NCBI GenBank assembly: GCA_963752045.1
Contig: CAVVWN010000003.1
Coordinates: 120,889-184,888 of the forward strand
Direction: 5' to 3'
Source: DATKDF01 sp963752045
Lineage (GTDB): Bacteria > Acidobacteriota > Vicinamibacteria > Vicinamibacterales > SCN-69-37
Length of the DNA: 64,000 nucleotides
Shown here: one piece after another, positions 1 to 10,005 of the stretch
How positions within the stretch are numbered: position 1 is the first letter of the stretch
Layout of the letters: each line of letters opens with the position of its first letter
Notes under the pieces: model-generated
Databases searched by the model: none
What the model was told of the DNA's origin: nothing
The model's input: the letters and a program-made list of their open reading frames with translations, nothing else
Program-made: the position numbers and the translations under genes

Positions 1-957
1 CGGCCAAAAGCGGCGATGCTCGGTCTGTCGGTCTCGTCGGTCGCCAACACCATCCGCACGAACATCGGCGGCACGCAGGCGGCCTTCTACCGCGAACGCG
101 GCAAGGAGTACCCCATCGTCGTTCGGCTCCGCGAGGAAGACCGCGAACGGGTGGAATCGGTCGACGACATCCTCATCAGCTCGCCGTCCGGACAGGTACT
201 GCCGGCAAAGAACCTCCTGGTGGTGGATACGCAAACCGGTCCGACGCAGATCGAACGCAAGAACCAGGAGCGCATCTTCCGCGTCAACGCCGAGCTCGAG
301 GCGGGCACCACGTTGAGCGACGCCATCGACGCGGTGCGCGCGCGGCTGCCCAGCCTGACGCTCCCGGAGGGCTTCTCGGTGGGCTTTGGCGCTGAAGTCG
401 AGGAGCAGGCCCGGGCGTTCAACCAGCTGCAGGTGCTGCTCATCCTGGCCGTGCTGCTGGTCTACGCGGTCATGGCGTCCCAGTACGAGTCGCTGCGCGA
501 CCCGTTCATCGTCATGTTTTCGGTGCCCGGCGCGGCCATTGGCGTGGTCGGCGCCCTGCTGCTCACGTCAACAGCCTTCAGCCTGCAGGCGTATATCGGA
601 GTGATCATGCTGGCCGGTATCGTCGTGAGCAATGCCATTCTGCTCGTCGATTACACGAACATCCTGCGCCGCGACCACGGGTTGCCGCTGCGGGATGCAG
701 TCGAGCTGTCGGGCCGCACGCGGCTGCGGCCCATCCTGATGACGACGCTCACGACGATTCTGGGCCTCGTGCCCATGGCGCTCGGGATCGGAGAAGGCGC
801 AGAACTGCAGGCACCGCTCGCACGCGTGGTGATTGGTGGCCTGGCGGCTTCGACGCTGGTCACGTTGTTACTCGTGCCGACGGTGTACACGATTTTCGAA
901 GAGGGTTTGGCCGGACTGCGGCGTGGAATGGCCCAGTCTCATCCGGAGCGAGCGTAG
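1..957 (+). CDS. RND efflux permease, C-terminal part (cut by window edge)
   Basis: This is the inner-membrane pump subunit of an RND (AcrB-type) drug or metabolite exporter driven by proton influx. The reading frame is open from base 1, so the N-terminal two thirds lie outside the window. The visible 318 residues hold the end of a porter/docking region and then the final membrane segments. They include VMASQYESLRDP just after a membrane helix, GIVVSNAILLVDYTN, and RTRLRPILMTTLTTILG, all typical of the HAE1/AcrB C-terminal half. It is followed after 6 bases by an adaptor gene, as expected for an efflux operon. The substrate cannot be inferred. Confidence 0.9.
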   Translation, partial: RPKAAMLGLSVSSVANTIRTNIGGTQAAFYRERGKEYPIVVRLREEDRERVESVDDILISSPSGQVLPAKNLLVVDTQTGPTQIERKNQERIFRVNAELEAGTTLSDAIDAVRARLPSLTLPEGFSVGFGAEVEEQARAFNQLQVLLILAVLLVYAVMASQYESLRDPFIVMFSVPGAAIGVVGALLLTSTAFSLQAYIGVIMLAGIVVSNAILLVDYTNILRRDHGLPLRDAVELSGRTRLRPILMTTLTTILGLVPMALGIGEGAELQAPLARVVIGGLAASTLVTLLLVPTVYTIFEEGLAGLRRGMAQSHPERA

Positions 958-963
958 ACGACC

Positions 964-2598
964 ATGAAAAAGCTGTTGACGTTTCTGATTCTGATCGCGG
1001 CCGGCGCCGGCGGCACGTACTACTACTACGCAACCCAGCCCGTCGAGCAGGCCGAGGTCGTCAAAGCTGCGGTGTCGCAGGGAGACATCGTCGAAGCCGT
1101 CAAGGCCACCGGCACCATCGAAGCGATCCGCACCGTCAACATCGGATCGCAGGTGTCTGGCATCGTCAAGGACATCTACGCCGACTTCAACGACATCGTC
1201 ACGGCCGGTCAGTTGCTTGCCGAGCTGGATCCGAGCCTCTTCGAGGTGCAGGTCAACATCCAGAAGGCGAACATCGAGCAGCGCCGGACCGACATCGAGA
1301 ACCAGGAAATCCAGCTCGAGGATGCCCAGATCAAGCTCAAGCGCGCCGAGGAGCTGCTGGCCAAGGGCCTGACCTCCCAGGAGCAGTTCGACACGTCCAA
1401 GCTCACGGTCATCAATCGTCAGGCCTCGATCGAGAACGCCAAGAAACAGCTCGTCTCGGCTGAAGCCAACCTCCAGCAGGCCGAGCTGAACCTGAGCTAC
1501 ACGAAGATCTACTCGCCCATCGACGGCGTCATCGTCAACCGATTGGTCGACAGGGGCCAGGCCGTGCAGTCGAGTCTGAACGTGGCGCAGTTCTATGTGA
1601 TCGCCACCGACCTGCGCGAGCTGCGGCTCACGGGCGGCGTCGACGAAGCCGAAATCGGCAAGATCCGGCCGGGCCAGGTCGTCGAGTTCACCGTCGACGC
1701 CTATCCGAATCAGCAGTTCCTGGGAACGGTCGAGAACGTCCGGTTGAACGCGTCGGTCCAGAGCAACGTCGTGACCTATCCGGTGTGGATCAACGCGAAG
1801 AACCCGGACCTCAAGCTCCGGCCGAGCATGACGGCCAACCTCGACATCATCATCTCCAAGGCGGTTGACGTCATCAGGGTGCCGAACACGGCTCTGCGCT
1901 TCAGGCCGAACACGGACATCTACCTGGCGCTGGGGCTGACGCCGCCGACGCCCGGCCAGGGCCGCGCCGGCGGGCAGGGCCGTCAGGGCGCTGCCGGTGA
2001 CGCGCCGGCAGCCGCACCCGGTGCAGCGGCGCCGGCTCAGGGCGGCGGCCGCAGCGACGACGCGGCAGCCCAGCCTCCTGCTGGCGGACGGGGCGAGGCG
2101 GCGGGTTCGTCTGAAGCCGGGCCGGCTGGTCGCACCGGCCGGGGCTTCGGCGACACGAGCCAACTGACTCCGGAACAGGCCCGTCAATTCGCCGAGCGTT
2201 TCGCGGCCGGCGGCGAGGGTGGCGGCCGCAGCGGGCGACGGGGCGGCGCGGGCGGGCGAGGCGCCAACCAGCGACCGGCCAACACCGTGCCACAGACCCA
2301 GCTCGGCCGGGGCCGAATCGACGAGTACTTCACGCCCGTTCCGGCGACACGGTCGCGCGGCTCGGTGTGGACCTGGGATGCGGCCACCAAGGAACTGAAG
2401 CAGATCAACCTCACGCTCGGCGTGACCGACGGATCGATGAGCGAGTTGATTTCGGGCGACGTCGAAGTGGGTCAGGAGGTCGTGACCGGCGTGATCCTGC
2501 CGGCGTCGATGACCTCGCGCACCTCGACCCAGAGCAACCCGTTCCAGCAGGGCGGACGCGGCCCGGGCGGCGGCCCGGGTGGCGGTCGCGGTCGCTAG
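964..2598 (+). CDS. Periplasmic adaptor (membrane fusion protein), MacA/HlyD type
   Basis: This 544-residue protein should bridge an inner-membrane pump and an outer-membrane channel. It has an N-terminal membrane anchor (MKKLLTFLILIAAG), then a lipoyl/barrel half (IGSQVSGIVKDIYADF), a coiled-coil hairpin at about residues 85-170, the second lipoyl half (LSYTKIYSPIDGVIVNRLVD) and a beta-barrel. Residues of about 325-440 form a long Gly/Arg/Gln/Ala-rich low-complexity insert unusual for MacA, which makes the protein longer than the usual 370-420 residues. It lies between an RND permease and a MacB-like ATPase and permease, so it could serve either pump. The MacA-like architecture favours the ABC pair. 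Confidence 0.9.
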   Translation: MKKLLTFLILIAAGAGGTYYYYATQPVEQAEVVKAAVSQGDIVEAVKATGTIEAIRTVNIGSQVSGIVKDIYADFNDIVTAGQLLAELDPSLFEVQVNIQKANIEQRRTDIENQEIQLEDAQIKLKRAEELLAKGLTSQEQFDTSKLTVINRQASIENAKKQLVSAEANLQQAELNLSYTKIYSPIDGVIVNRLVDRGQAVQSSLNVAQFYVIATDLRELRLTGGVDEAEIGKIRPGQVVEFTVDAYPNQQFLGTVENVRLNASVQSNVVTYPVWINAKNPDLKLRPSMTANLDIIISKAVDVIRVPNTALRFRPNTDIYLALGLTPPTPGQGRAGGQGRQGAAGDAPAAAPGAAAPAQGGGRSDDAAAQPPAGGRGEAAGSSEAGPAGRTGRGFGDTSQLTPEQARQFAERFAAGGEGGGRSGRRGGAGGRGANQRPANTVPQTQLGRGRIDEYFTPVPATRSRGSVWTWDAATKELKQINLTLGVTDGSMSELISGDVEVGQEVVTGVILPASMTSRTSTQSNPFQQGGRGPGGGPGGGRGR

Positions 2599-2640
2599 GG
2601 TGTCTCGCGGCAGGACGATGCGGGTGGAGGGACAACGCGC

Positions 2641-3441
2641 GTGGCGGTGATTTCGGTTCAGGACCTCACGAAGATCTACCAGGTCGGCGAGATTGAAGTC
2701 CGCGCCCTGCGTGGTGTGACACTCGACGTCGAGGCCGGTGAATTCGTCGCGGTCACCGGGCCGTCTGGCTCCGGCAAGTCGACGTTCATGCACATCGCCG
2801 GCTGCCTTGACCGGCCGACCGGCGGCGAGTACTTCCTCGATGGGCGCGACGTGTCGAAGCTCTCGAAGGACGACCTGGCGCGGGTGCGCAACCAGAAGAT
2901 TGGCTTCGTCTTCCAGGGATTCAACCTGCTGTCGCGCACGTCGGCGCTCGACAACGTCGAGCTGCCCTTGCTCTATCAGGCGAAGAATCCGTTGCGGGCA
3001 TCCGAGCGCCGGAAGCGGGCCATGGAAGTACTCGAGGCCGTCGGGCTGGCCGAGCGGTTTCATCACTTTCCGAACCAGCTCTCAGGCGGGCAGCAGCAGC
3101 GCGTGGCCATCGCCCGCGCGCTCATCAACCAGCCATCGATCCTCCTCGCGGACGAGCCGACCGGGAACCTCGATACACGAACGAGCATCGAGGTGATGGG
3201 CATCTTTCAGCGCCTCAACGAGGAGCGCGGCATCACGGTGCTCCTCATCACGCACGAGGCGGACATCGCCGAGTACGGCACCCGGATCATCCGCTTCCGG
3301 GACGGCCGCGTCGTCGCCGACCAGAAGGTGCTGCATCGACGCAATGCGGCAGACGAACTGGCCGCGCTGCCGCCGCCGGCGCCGGACGAAGTCACCGGCG
3401 AGGGCGAACACACGGACGAGGCGATGAGCGCCGGGCACTGA
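2641..3441 (+). CDS. ABC exporter ATP-binding protein, MacB/LolD type
   Basis: A 266-residue ATPase that would power a MacB-type mechanotransmission exporter. It shows Walker A (GPSGSGKST), the signature LSGGQQQRVAIARAL, Walker B with DEPTGNLD, and the H-loop ITHE. The C-terminal tail beyond the ATPase core is acidic and Ala/Pro-rich. The start is GTG at 2641, supported by GGAGG at about 2626-2630. In MacB proper the ATPase and permease are fused; here they are two genes 22 bases apart. Function follows from the family and from the neighbouring adaptor and permease. Confidence 0.93.
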   Translation: MAVISVQDLTKIYQVGEIEVRALRGVTLDVEAGEFVAVTGPSGSGKSTFMHIAGCLDRPTGGEYFLDGRDVSKLSKDDLARVRNQKIGFVFQGFNLLSRTSALDNVELPLLYQAKNPLRASERRKRAMEVLEAVGLAERFHHFPNQLSGGQQQRVAIARALINQPSILLADEPTGNLDTRTSIEVMGIFQRLNEERGITVLLITHEADIAEYGTRIIRFRDGRVVADQKVLHRRNAADELAALPPPAPDEVTGEGEHTDEAMSAGH

Positions 3442-3463
3442 GCCCATCGACGGAGCACGACAG

Positions 3464-4681
3464 ATGTCGATACTGATGACCTTCCGAATCGCCTTCAAGG
3501 CGCTCAGCCGCAACAAGATGCGGACCGCGCTGACGATGCTCGGCATGATCATCGGCGTGGCGGCGGTCATCGCCATGGTCGCGCTCGGCACGGGCGCCCA
3601 GGCCGCGATCGAGGAACAGGTCAAGTCCACAGGCACCAACCGGATCACCATCCGGTCCGGCAGCTTCGACCGCGGCGGTGTCCGCGGCGGCGGCGGCACG
3701 TCGACACGGCTCGTCCAGGCCGACGCCGACCTGCTGCGCACGCTCCCGGAAATCCAGTACGTGGCCGAGCAGGCCAGCACCCGCACGCAGCTCATCTACG
3801 GCAGCTCGAACTGGAACACCAGCATCCAGGGCACCAACGTGGACATGCCGGCCATCACGTCGTGGCGGGTCAAGTGGGGCGAGTTCTTCGGGCCCGACGA
3901 CGTCCGGGCCGCAGCCAAGGTCATCGTGCTCGGCACCAACGTCGCGACCAACCTCTTCGGCGAGGGCGTGGACCCGTCGGGCGAGCTGATTCGCGTCCGT
4001 AACCACGTGTTCCGCGTGCTCGGCGTGATGGTCGAACGGGGCGCCGGGTCCGGCGGGCAGAACCAGGACGACCAGGCGTTCGTGCCGTATACCACGGTGC
4101 TCAAGAAGCTGTCGGGCCAGCAGAGCCTGAACGACATCATCGTGAGCTCCTACTCGGCCGACCGGATCGACGCGGCTGTCGCGGCCATCAACACCGCGCT
4201 GATGGCGGCGCACGACATCCCGCCCGGCGAGGATCCGGACTTCTTCGTCCAGACGCTCAACGACATCATTGCCCTCCGCACGCAGCAGACGTCCACCATG
4301 ACGGCGCTGCTCGCTGGAATCGCCGGCGTCTCGCTCGCCGTGGGCGGCATCGGGATCATGAACATCATGCTGGTGTCGGTGACCGAGCGCACGCGCGAGA
4401 TCGGCCTCCGCATGGCGATCGGCGCCAGGGGCACGGACGTGCTGCTCCAGTTTCTGATTGAAGCCATCGTGATCAGCATCGTGGGCGGCGCCGTGGGTAT
4501 CGCCTGCGGCTATGGGGTCTCGGAGGCCGTCAAGTACTACAACAACTGGCCGTCGCTCGTGCCGGCCGAGGCGGTTTTCGAGGCCGTCGGCTTCTCGGCG
4601 GGCGTTGGCGTGTTCTTCGGGTTCTACCCCGCACGGAAGGCAGCCGGGCTCGATCCGATCGAGGCGCTGCGGTTCGAATGA
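3464..4681 (+). CDS. ABC exporter permease, MacB/FtsX family
   Basis: A 405-residue inner-membrane permease with the MacB layout: one N-terminal helix (MLGMIIGVAAVIAMVALG, about residues 25-45), a large periplasmic domain, and three C-terminal helices. The FtsX signature GGIGIMNIMLVSVTERTREI lies at about residues 288-307. The periplasmic domain carries a Gly-rich loop at about residues 68-80. It follows its ATPase by 22 bases and completes an adaptor-ATPase-permease exporter. Exported substrates of such systems include lipoproteins, peptides and siderophores. None is indicated here. Confidence 0.92.
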   Translation: MSILMTFRIAFKALSRNKMRTALTMLGMIIGVAAVIAMVALGTGAQAAIEEQVKSTGTNRITIRSGSFDRGGVRGGGGTSTRLVQADADLLRTLPEIQYVAEQASTRTQLIYGSSNWNTSIQGTNVDMPAITSWRVKWGEFFGPDDVRAAAKVIVLGTNVATNLFGEGVDPSGELIRVRNHVFRVLGVMVERGAGSGGQNQDDQAFVPYTTVLKKLSGQQSLNDIIVSSYSADRIDAAVAAINTALMAAHDIPPGEDPDFFVQTLNDIIALRTQQTSTMTALLAGIAGVSLAVGGIGIMNIMLVSVTERTREIGLRMAIGARGTDVLLQFLIEAIVISIVGGAVGIACGYGVSEAVKYYNNWPSLVPAEAVFEAVGFSAGVGVFFGFYPARKAAGLDPIEALRFE

Positions 4682-4739
4682 GCGGGTGGTGGGTCTCGGT
4701 GCGGCGATACGCCGCCCCGATTTGGCGAGGAGCAGCAGT

Positions 4740-5225
4740 ATGAAACGTGTATCAGCAGTGTTGAGCGCGGCGGCGGTGGTGCTGTGGGTGGCCGGCGTAG
4801 CTGCCCAGGCGAAGCCCAATTTCGCGGGCACGTGGACGCTCGACGCGGAGAAGACCGCGGCGGCAGGCGGCGGAGCGGGCGGTGGCGGCGGCCGCGGCGG
4901 CGGTGGTGGGGGCATGACGATCGCCCACGACGCGACGTCGTTCACGCTCACGGCGGGCCGCGAGGGCGCGCAGCCGGTCGTGTACAAGCTGGACGGCTCG
5001 GATACCCAGGTCCCGATGGGCCGCGGCGGGACGGCGACGGCCAAGGCCATGTGGGAAGGTAACACCATCGTCGTGTCGACCACCCGCGACATGCAGGGGA
5101 CGATGATCACGACCAAGTCCGTCTACTCGATGGAAGGTGACTGGCTCGTCGTGTCCGTGACCGCGCCCCCGCGCGGCGGCGGCGACCCGACGACGACCAA
5201 GCGCTACTACAAGAAGAGCATGTAG
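4740..5225 (+). CDS. Small exported protein of unknown function
   Basis: A 161-residue protein starting with a clear signal peptide (MKRVSAVLSAAAVVLWVAGV) followed by PNFAGTWTLD, a lipocalin-like opening common in exported acidobacterial proteins. Residues of about 40-60 are almost pure glycine with single arginines. The remainder looks like an eight-strand style repeat of Thr/Val-rich segments ending in KRYYKKSM. The ATG at 4740 follows GGAGCAGCAGT. It sits 58 bases after the MacB-like permease and may share its transcript. No catalytic motif is visible. Confidence 0.75.
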   Translation: MKRVSAVLSAAAVVLWVAGVAAQAKPNFAGTWTLDAEKTAAAGGGAGGGGGRGGGGGGMTIAHDATSFTLTAGREGAQPVVYKLDGSDTQVPMGRGGTATAKAMWEGNTIVVSTTRDMQGTMITTKSVYSMEGDWLVVSVTAPPRGGGDPTTTKRYYKKSM

Positions 5226-5253
5226 TTTCGCTTCCTCGTGCGAAGGCACGACC

Positions 5254-5283
5254 CGGGCGCGGCACCGAAAGGTTCCGCGCCCG
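5254..5283. terminator. GC-rich hairpin between convergent genes
   Basis: Perfect 9-base arms (CGGGCGCGG at 5254-5262 and CCGCGCCCG at 5275-5283) enclose a 12-base loop. It lies between the ends of a rightward and a leftward gene, so it could terminate both. The T-run is short (CTTTG), so termination strength is uncertain. Confidence 0.6.
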
Positions 5284-5295
5284 AGCTTTGTACGT

Positions 5296-5796
5296 CTACG
5301 GTTTCCGGCGCACGGCGGACCCGGTTTTCGCCGAAGCCGCCAGATCTCGAATCGTCGATCCGGTTTCCGGGTCGATCCAGTCAGGCGCGACTTCGGCGAG
5401 CGGGAGGAGCACGAACAGCCGCTCGCGGAACCGCGGGTGCGGCAGGGTCATGTCCGGGTCAGGGGCGTGCCGGACGACATCGCCATACAGAATGAGGTCG
5501 AGGTCGAGCGTGCGGGCGGCGCGGAACGACTCGCGCATCCGGCCGCGCGCCTGTTCGAGTGCGAGCAGGGACGTCAGGAGGTCTTCGGCTGCCAGCCTCG
5601 TCTCCCCCACGGCCGCGGCGTTGAGATACGGAGGCTGCTCGTCTGGCACGTCGACGGGGTCGGTCTCAACGACGGTCGAGACGCGCAGATTCGACAGCAG
5701 GCCGCCAAGCTGCTCGACGGCCCACGCGAGGTGGCCGCGGCGGTCGCCCAGGTTCGAGCCGAGGGCGATGGCAACGCGTACGGGGGAGTTACCCAA
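5296..5796 (-). CDS. folK: HPPK: 6-hydroxymethyl-dihydropterin pyrophosphokinase
   Basis: This enzyme transfers pyrophosphate from ATP to 6-hydroxymethyl-7,8-dihydropterin in folate synthesis. The 166 residues contain the family opening VAIALGSNLGDRRGHL, the substrate motif TLDLDLILYGD and TLPHPRFRERLFVLLPLAEV. The start appears to be TTG at 5796, overlapping the end of the upstream gene by 8 bases. A later in-frame start would cut into the first strand. It is the last gene of a three-gene reverse-strand set with a DksA-like protein and an unknown protein. Confidence 0.93.
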   Translation of the reverse strand: MGNSPVRVAIALGSNLGDRRGHLAWAVEQLGGLLSNLRVSTVVETDPVDVPDEQPPYLNAAAVGETRLAAEDLLTSLLALEQARGRMRESFRAARTLDLDLILYGDVVRHAPDPDMTLPHPRFRERLFVLLPLAEVAPDWIDPETGSTIRDLAASAKTGSAVRRKP

Positions 5797-6283
5797 CCCA
5801 GCGGACCGGAAGCACGCCGTCGCCGGTGCCGGGCGAACCAGGTCCGTTGGCGCGCCGGCCCAGGACGTCCTCGCGGCCGGCCGCGACCTGGTCGAAGAAT
5901 CGCTTGTGCTCGAGCGTCTCGCCGAGGACCACGTTCATCATCGTGCGATGCCTTGCATGGGTCATGTCGCCGAGCCTCGGTCGCCAGCGCGACACGAACT
6001 CGTCGGCCGCCCGGGCGTCCTCCTCGACGAGCGGCCGCACCGTGTCCTTCCTGCCGAGTGGGGGCAGCACGGGCGGCGGAACCTCGTCGGGCGTCACGCC
6101 GGCATCAGCCAACGCCGCTTCGAGCCAGTTGAGGTGCGTGTCCTCGCGCGCGATGACGTACTGGTAGGCGTTGTTGGCCGCGTAGGCCGAGACGTGGCGC
6201 GCCACCGCCACATGTCGCTCGCGCATGGCGAGTTTCTCGCGGTGGAACTCCCGGAGGACGGAGGCCAGGTCGGCGGTCTTCAC
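5789..6283 (-). CDS. Conserved protein of unknown function, possibly ferritin-like
   Basis: A 164-residue, probably cytoplasmic protein. The GTG start at 6283 overlaps the stop of the DksA-like gene (GTGA). An earlier in-frame start would run far into that gene. The sequence is helical and rich in His, Glu and Asp (REFHREKLAMRERHV, NAYQYVIAREDTHLNWLE, HARHRTMMNVVLGETLEHK). Its E..H spacing recalls ferritin-like or rubrerythrin-type four-helix bundles. That resemblance is my inference from pattern only. Its job in an operon with folK and a DksA-like protein is unknown. Confidence 0.7.
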   Translation of the reverse strand: MKTADLASVLREFHREKLAMRERHVAVARHVSAYAANNAYQYVIAREDTHLNWLEAALADAGVTPDEVPPPVLPPLGRKDTVRPLVEEDARAADEFVSRWRPRLGDMTHARHRTMMNVVLGETLEHKRFFDQVAAGREDVLGRRANGPGSPGTGDGVLPVRWVG

Positions 6284-6642
6284 GAGTTCTGCTTCTCTTT
6301 GCAGGAAATGCAGACCCGCGTCCACGGAATGGCCTGCAGTCTCGCGCGGGCAATCATCTCGCCGCAGTCACGGCACACACCGTAGGTGCCCTTCTCCATT
6401 CGGAACAGGGCTTCCTCGATCGCCTGAAGGATCTTGGCGTCGGTCTGCTTCAGCTTGAGCTGAATGTGGACTTCGTTGTTGCCGCTCGCCTGGTCGGCCA
6501 GGTCGCCCTGCCGGCTATTGACGTCGGCGGAGGCCGGAAGCGGCCTCGTGCCTGTCGAGAGCGCCATGATCTCGCTGCGCTTGTGCAGGAGCTCTTCCTT
6601 GAGCTCTGCGAGGGCGGCGTCGTCAAGAACGTGTTCAGTCAT
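6280..6642 (-). CDS. DksA/TraR-type zinc-finger protein
   Basis: A 120-residue protein of the DksA/TraR C4 family, whose members bind the RNA polymerase secondary channel or act as small regulators. The N-terminal half is helical (coiled-coil-like, about residues 5-75). The C-terminus has the four-cysteine zinc finger CRDCG ... CISC after the typical stretch ALFRMEKGTYGVC. I chose the ATG at 6642 (MTEHVLDD) because the open frame beyond it is Ala/Arg-rich and unlike the family. It lacks obvious acidic coiled-coil tip residues of true DksA, so regulation of stringent response is not assured. Confidence 0.85.
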   Translation of the reverse strand: MTEHVLDDAALAELKEELLHKRSEIMALSTGTRPLPASADVNSRQGDLADQASGNNEVHIQLKLKQTDAKILQAIEEALFRMEKGTYGVCRDCGEMIARARLQAIPWTRVCISCKEKQNS

Positions 6643-6763
6643 CGGTATGGGAGCGGCCTCTGCCGCCGTGCTAGCCCTCGATCTTAGCACCGACCCGGTC
6701 CGGTGCGCGAATTGATGCTCCGTCGCTTCGCGCCCCGGTTCCGCCGCGCGCTCGCTGGGCTCG

Positions 6764-9312
6764 CTACTCGCGGCGCAGCGTGGCGAGCGGCTTGCGCACG
6801 AGCACGTCGAAGCTCGAGACGAGCCCGACGAGACTCACGAGAAGGCCCGTCGCGAGCACGCCGCCGGCGAGCAGGCCGGGCGTCGGATGCCAGGCGATGT
6901 CGAACACCCCGCGGCTGATGCCCCACGACAGGCCGAGCGCGCCGAGCGCGCCGAGCGCGCCGGCCAGCGTGCCGAGCAGCCCGTATTCGATGGCCACCAT
7001 CGTGGCCAGCAGGCGCGTGCCCGCGCCGAGCGTGCGGTAGATCGCCGCTTCGTACAGGCGCTGGACCCTCGTGAGTGCGACCGCGCCCACGAGGATCAGG
7101 ACGCCGCTCACGAGCGTGACCGCGCCCACGAGGGTCACCGCGAACGTGACGTTGCCAACGATCTCCCGGAGGGATGCAATCGCCTCGCCCACGTCGATCG
7201 CCGACACGTTCGGAAACTCCGCCACGAGCGCGCGCTGGAGGAGCCCCTGCGCATCGGGCGACGGCGCCAGATTGACGAAGCCGATGTGCGTCTGAGGCGT
7301 CCGATCCACTGCCGGTCCCGGCCGCAGCACGAACACGAACCCGCCACTCTGCGCCTCGCCCCATGCGACCTGCCTGACCGAGGTCACGACGGCCGTGAGC
7401 AGGCGCCCGGCCACGTCGAAGTGCATCACGTCGCCGACGCCGAGGCTGGCTTCCTCGGCGACGTCGAGCTCAATCGACACCTCGGTGTCTTCACCGGTCG
7501 CGGTCGTCGCCGACTCCAGCGGACCGCTCCAGAACGTGCCCGCCACGAGCCGCTCGTTCTCGGCCAGCCCGTCCCGTGACGTGACCCCGTATTCGCGAAG
7601 GAGCCGGCCCTCGCGCCGAAGGTCTTCCCGCGTGGGCAGCCGCACCCGGTTGCCCACCACACCCGTGACCCGGGCGCGCATCAGCGGCACGAGCTCGGGC
7701 GCACGGCCGACGTAGGGTTCGACGGCGCGGCGGACGCCGTCCACCTGGTCGGACTGAATGTCGATCAGGATCAGATCGGGCGCATTCCCGCCGATCTGCA
7801 CCGCAAACTCGTCGAGGAGGTTGGCCTCGACGGCCCGGATGCCCAGGATGAAGAAGCAGCCGAGGCCGACCGAGAGCAGGATCACTCTGGTCTGGTTGCC
7901 TGGGCGGCCGAGGCTGACGACCGCGTGGCGAAGGGCAAAGCTCGTCGAACGCGCCAGTGGCGCGACGCCCCACACGAGCAGCCGTCCGGCAATCGCAAGC
8001 GTCCATCCGACGACGGCGAGCCCGGCGCACACATAGAGCCCGGTCCGCCACGAGCCGGCCTGCCACACGGCGATGGCCACGAGCGCCGCCAGCACGAACG
8101 CCCCGGCCAGCCTGCTGTACCGGTCGGCCTTCCTCGCGCTCGGCGCGGTGTCGGCCCTGAGCAGGAGCAGCGGCTTCACGTGCCGGATCTCGACGAGTGG
8201 CACCAGCGCAAAGAGCAGCGCGACCAGCAGGCCCACGGCCACACCCTGGACCGCCGCCGACAGTGTCAGGCCGACCTCGCCGACACCGAGGGGCTCGAGC
8301 AGCGAGGCCGGCACGAACCACATGGCCACAAAGGCCAGGCCGAGGCCGAGCAGGCTTCCCGCCGCCGCCAGCCAGAGCATGAGCAGCACGTATGTCGCCA
8401 GCACCTGCCTGCCCGTGGCGCCGACACACTTCAGAATCGCCACGCTCCGGATCTTCTGCTGGACGACGATCCGGGTGACGCTCCAGACCCCGATGCCGCC
8501 GAGGACGAGTACCGCGAAGCCGACGAGACTCAGGTGATTCTCGGCAATCGTCAGGTTGCGCCCGAGCCGGTCCTCGAGCGAACGCCAGGACTGCACCGAC
8601 GCGACGTCGCGCGTGAGCGCGTTTCGCAGCCGCCGCGTCAAGGTCTCCACCTGGTCCTGCCGCACGCGCACGAGCACGGCCTCGGTGGCGCGACTGCCGA
8701 ACCCCAGGAGCGACGTCGACCGCAGGTCCCCGACGTCGACGTAGACGCGCGGGCCGAACGCGAGGCCCGCACGCTGTACCCGATCCCGCGTGACGACGCC
8801 GGTGATGCGGAACGACTCCCCTCCCAGCCGCACCTCGTCGCCGACGGAGAGGCCCAGCTCGACGAGCAGGGCCGGCTGCACGAGCGCTCCCCGTCCAGTG
8901 ACGAGGTCATGCCGATACGGCTGCCCGCCCTCGAGCTCGAGCGCGCCATAGAACGGGAATCCCGGTCCCACGGCGCGGATCTCCACGAGGCGCGTCGCCC
9001 CAGGCCGCTCGCCGCCGTCGGACACCACCATGGTCTGCGTTTCGATCATGTCCACGCGATCGAGAAACTCGGCCGACGCCAGCAGTCCGTCGACGCGCGC
9101 GCGAACGTCCGGGGTCCAGACCTGCCGCGACCGGATGACGAGGTCGGCCCCGACGAGTTCCCGGGCCTCGCCCACGAGCGTCACGCGGACGTTCTCGACG
9201 AGGCTGCGCAGCACCACGATCGCGCCCACGCCGAGCGCGACGCAGAGAAAGAAGAACAGGAGACGGCCCCAGGACGCGCGGGTCTCGCGCCAGGCCATCT
9301 TCAGGACGAACG

Positions 9313-9316
<4 letters not shown>
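6764..9316 (-). CDS. ABC transporter permease, YbbP-like (FtsX family)
   Basis: An 850-residue permease with the double FtsX layout: an N-terminal helix at residues 15-35, a periplasmic domain, helix bundles at about 245-440, then a second periplasmic domain and three terminal helices (about 715-840). The motif VARIV-type turn is replaced by RIVVQQKIRSVAILKCVGAT, typical of YbbP/LolE-like proteins, and near the end RVQRLYEAAIYRTLGAG repeats it. The ATG at 9316 overlaps the stop of the upstream ATPase gene. It sits in a YbbA-YbbP-TesA-like operon, whose substrate is not established in the literature I know. Confidence 0.9.

Positions 9317-10001
<685 letters not shown>

Positions 10002-10005
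<4 letters not shown>

Noticed and set aside
868..5116. Long reverse-strand open frames across the efflux genes (868-3066 and 3392-5116)
   Set aside because: They are opposite to genes with full Walker and FtsX motifs and show only antisense-type composition.
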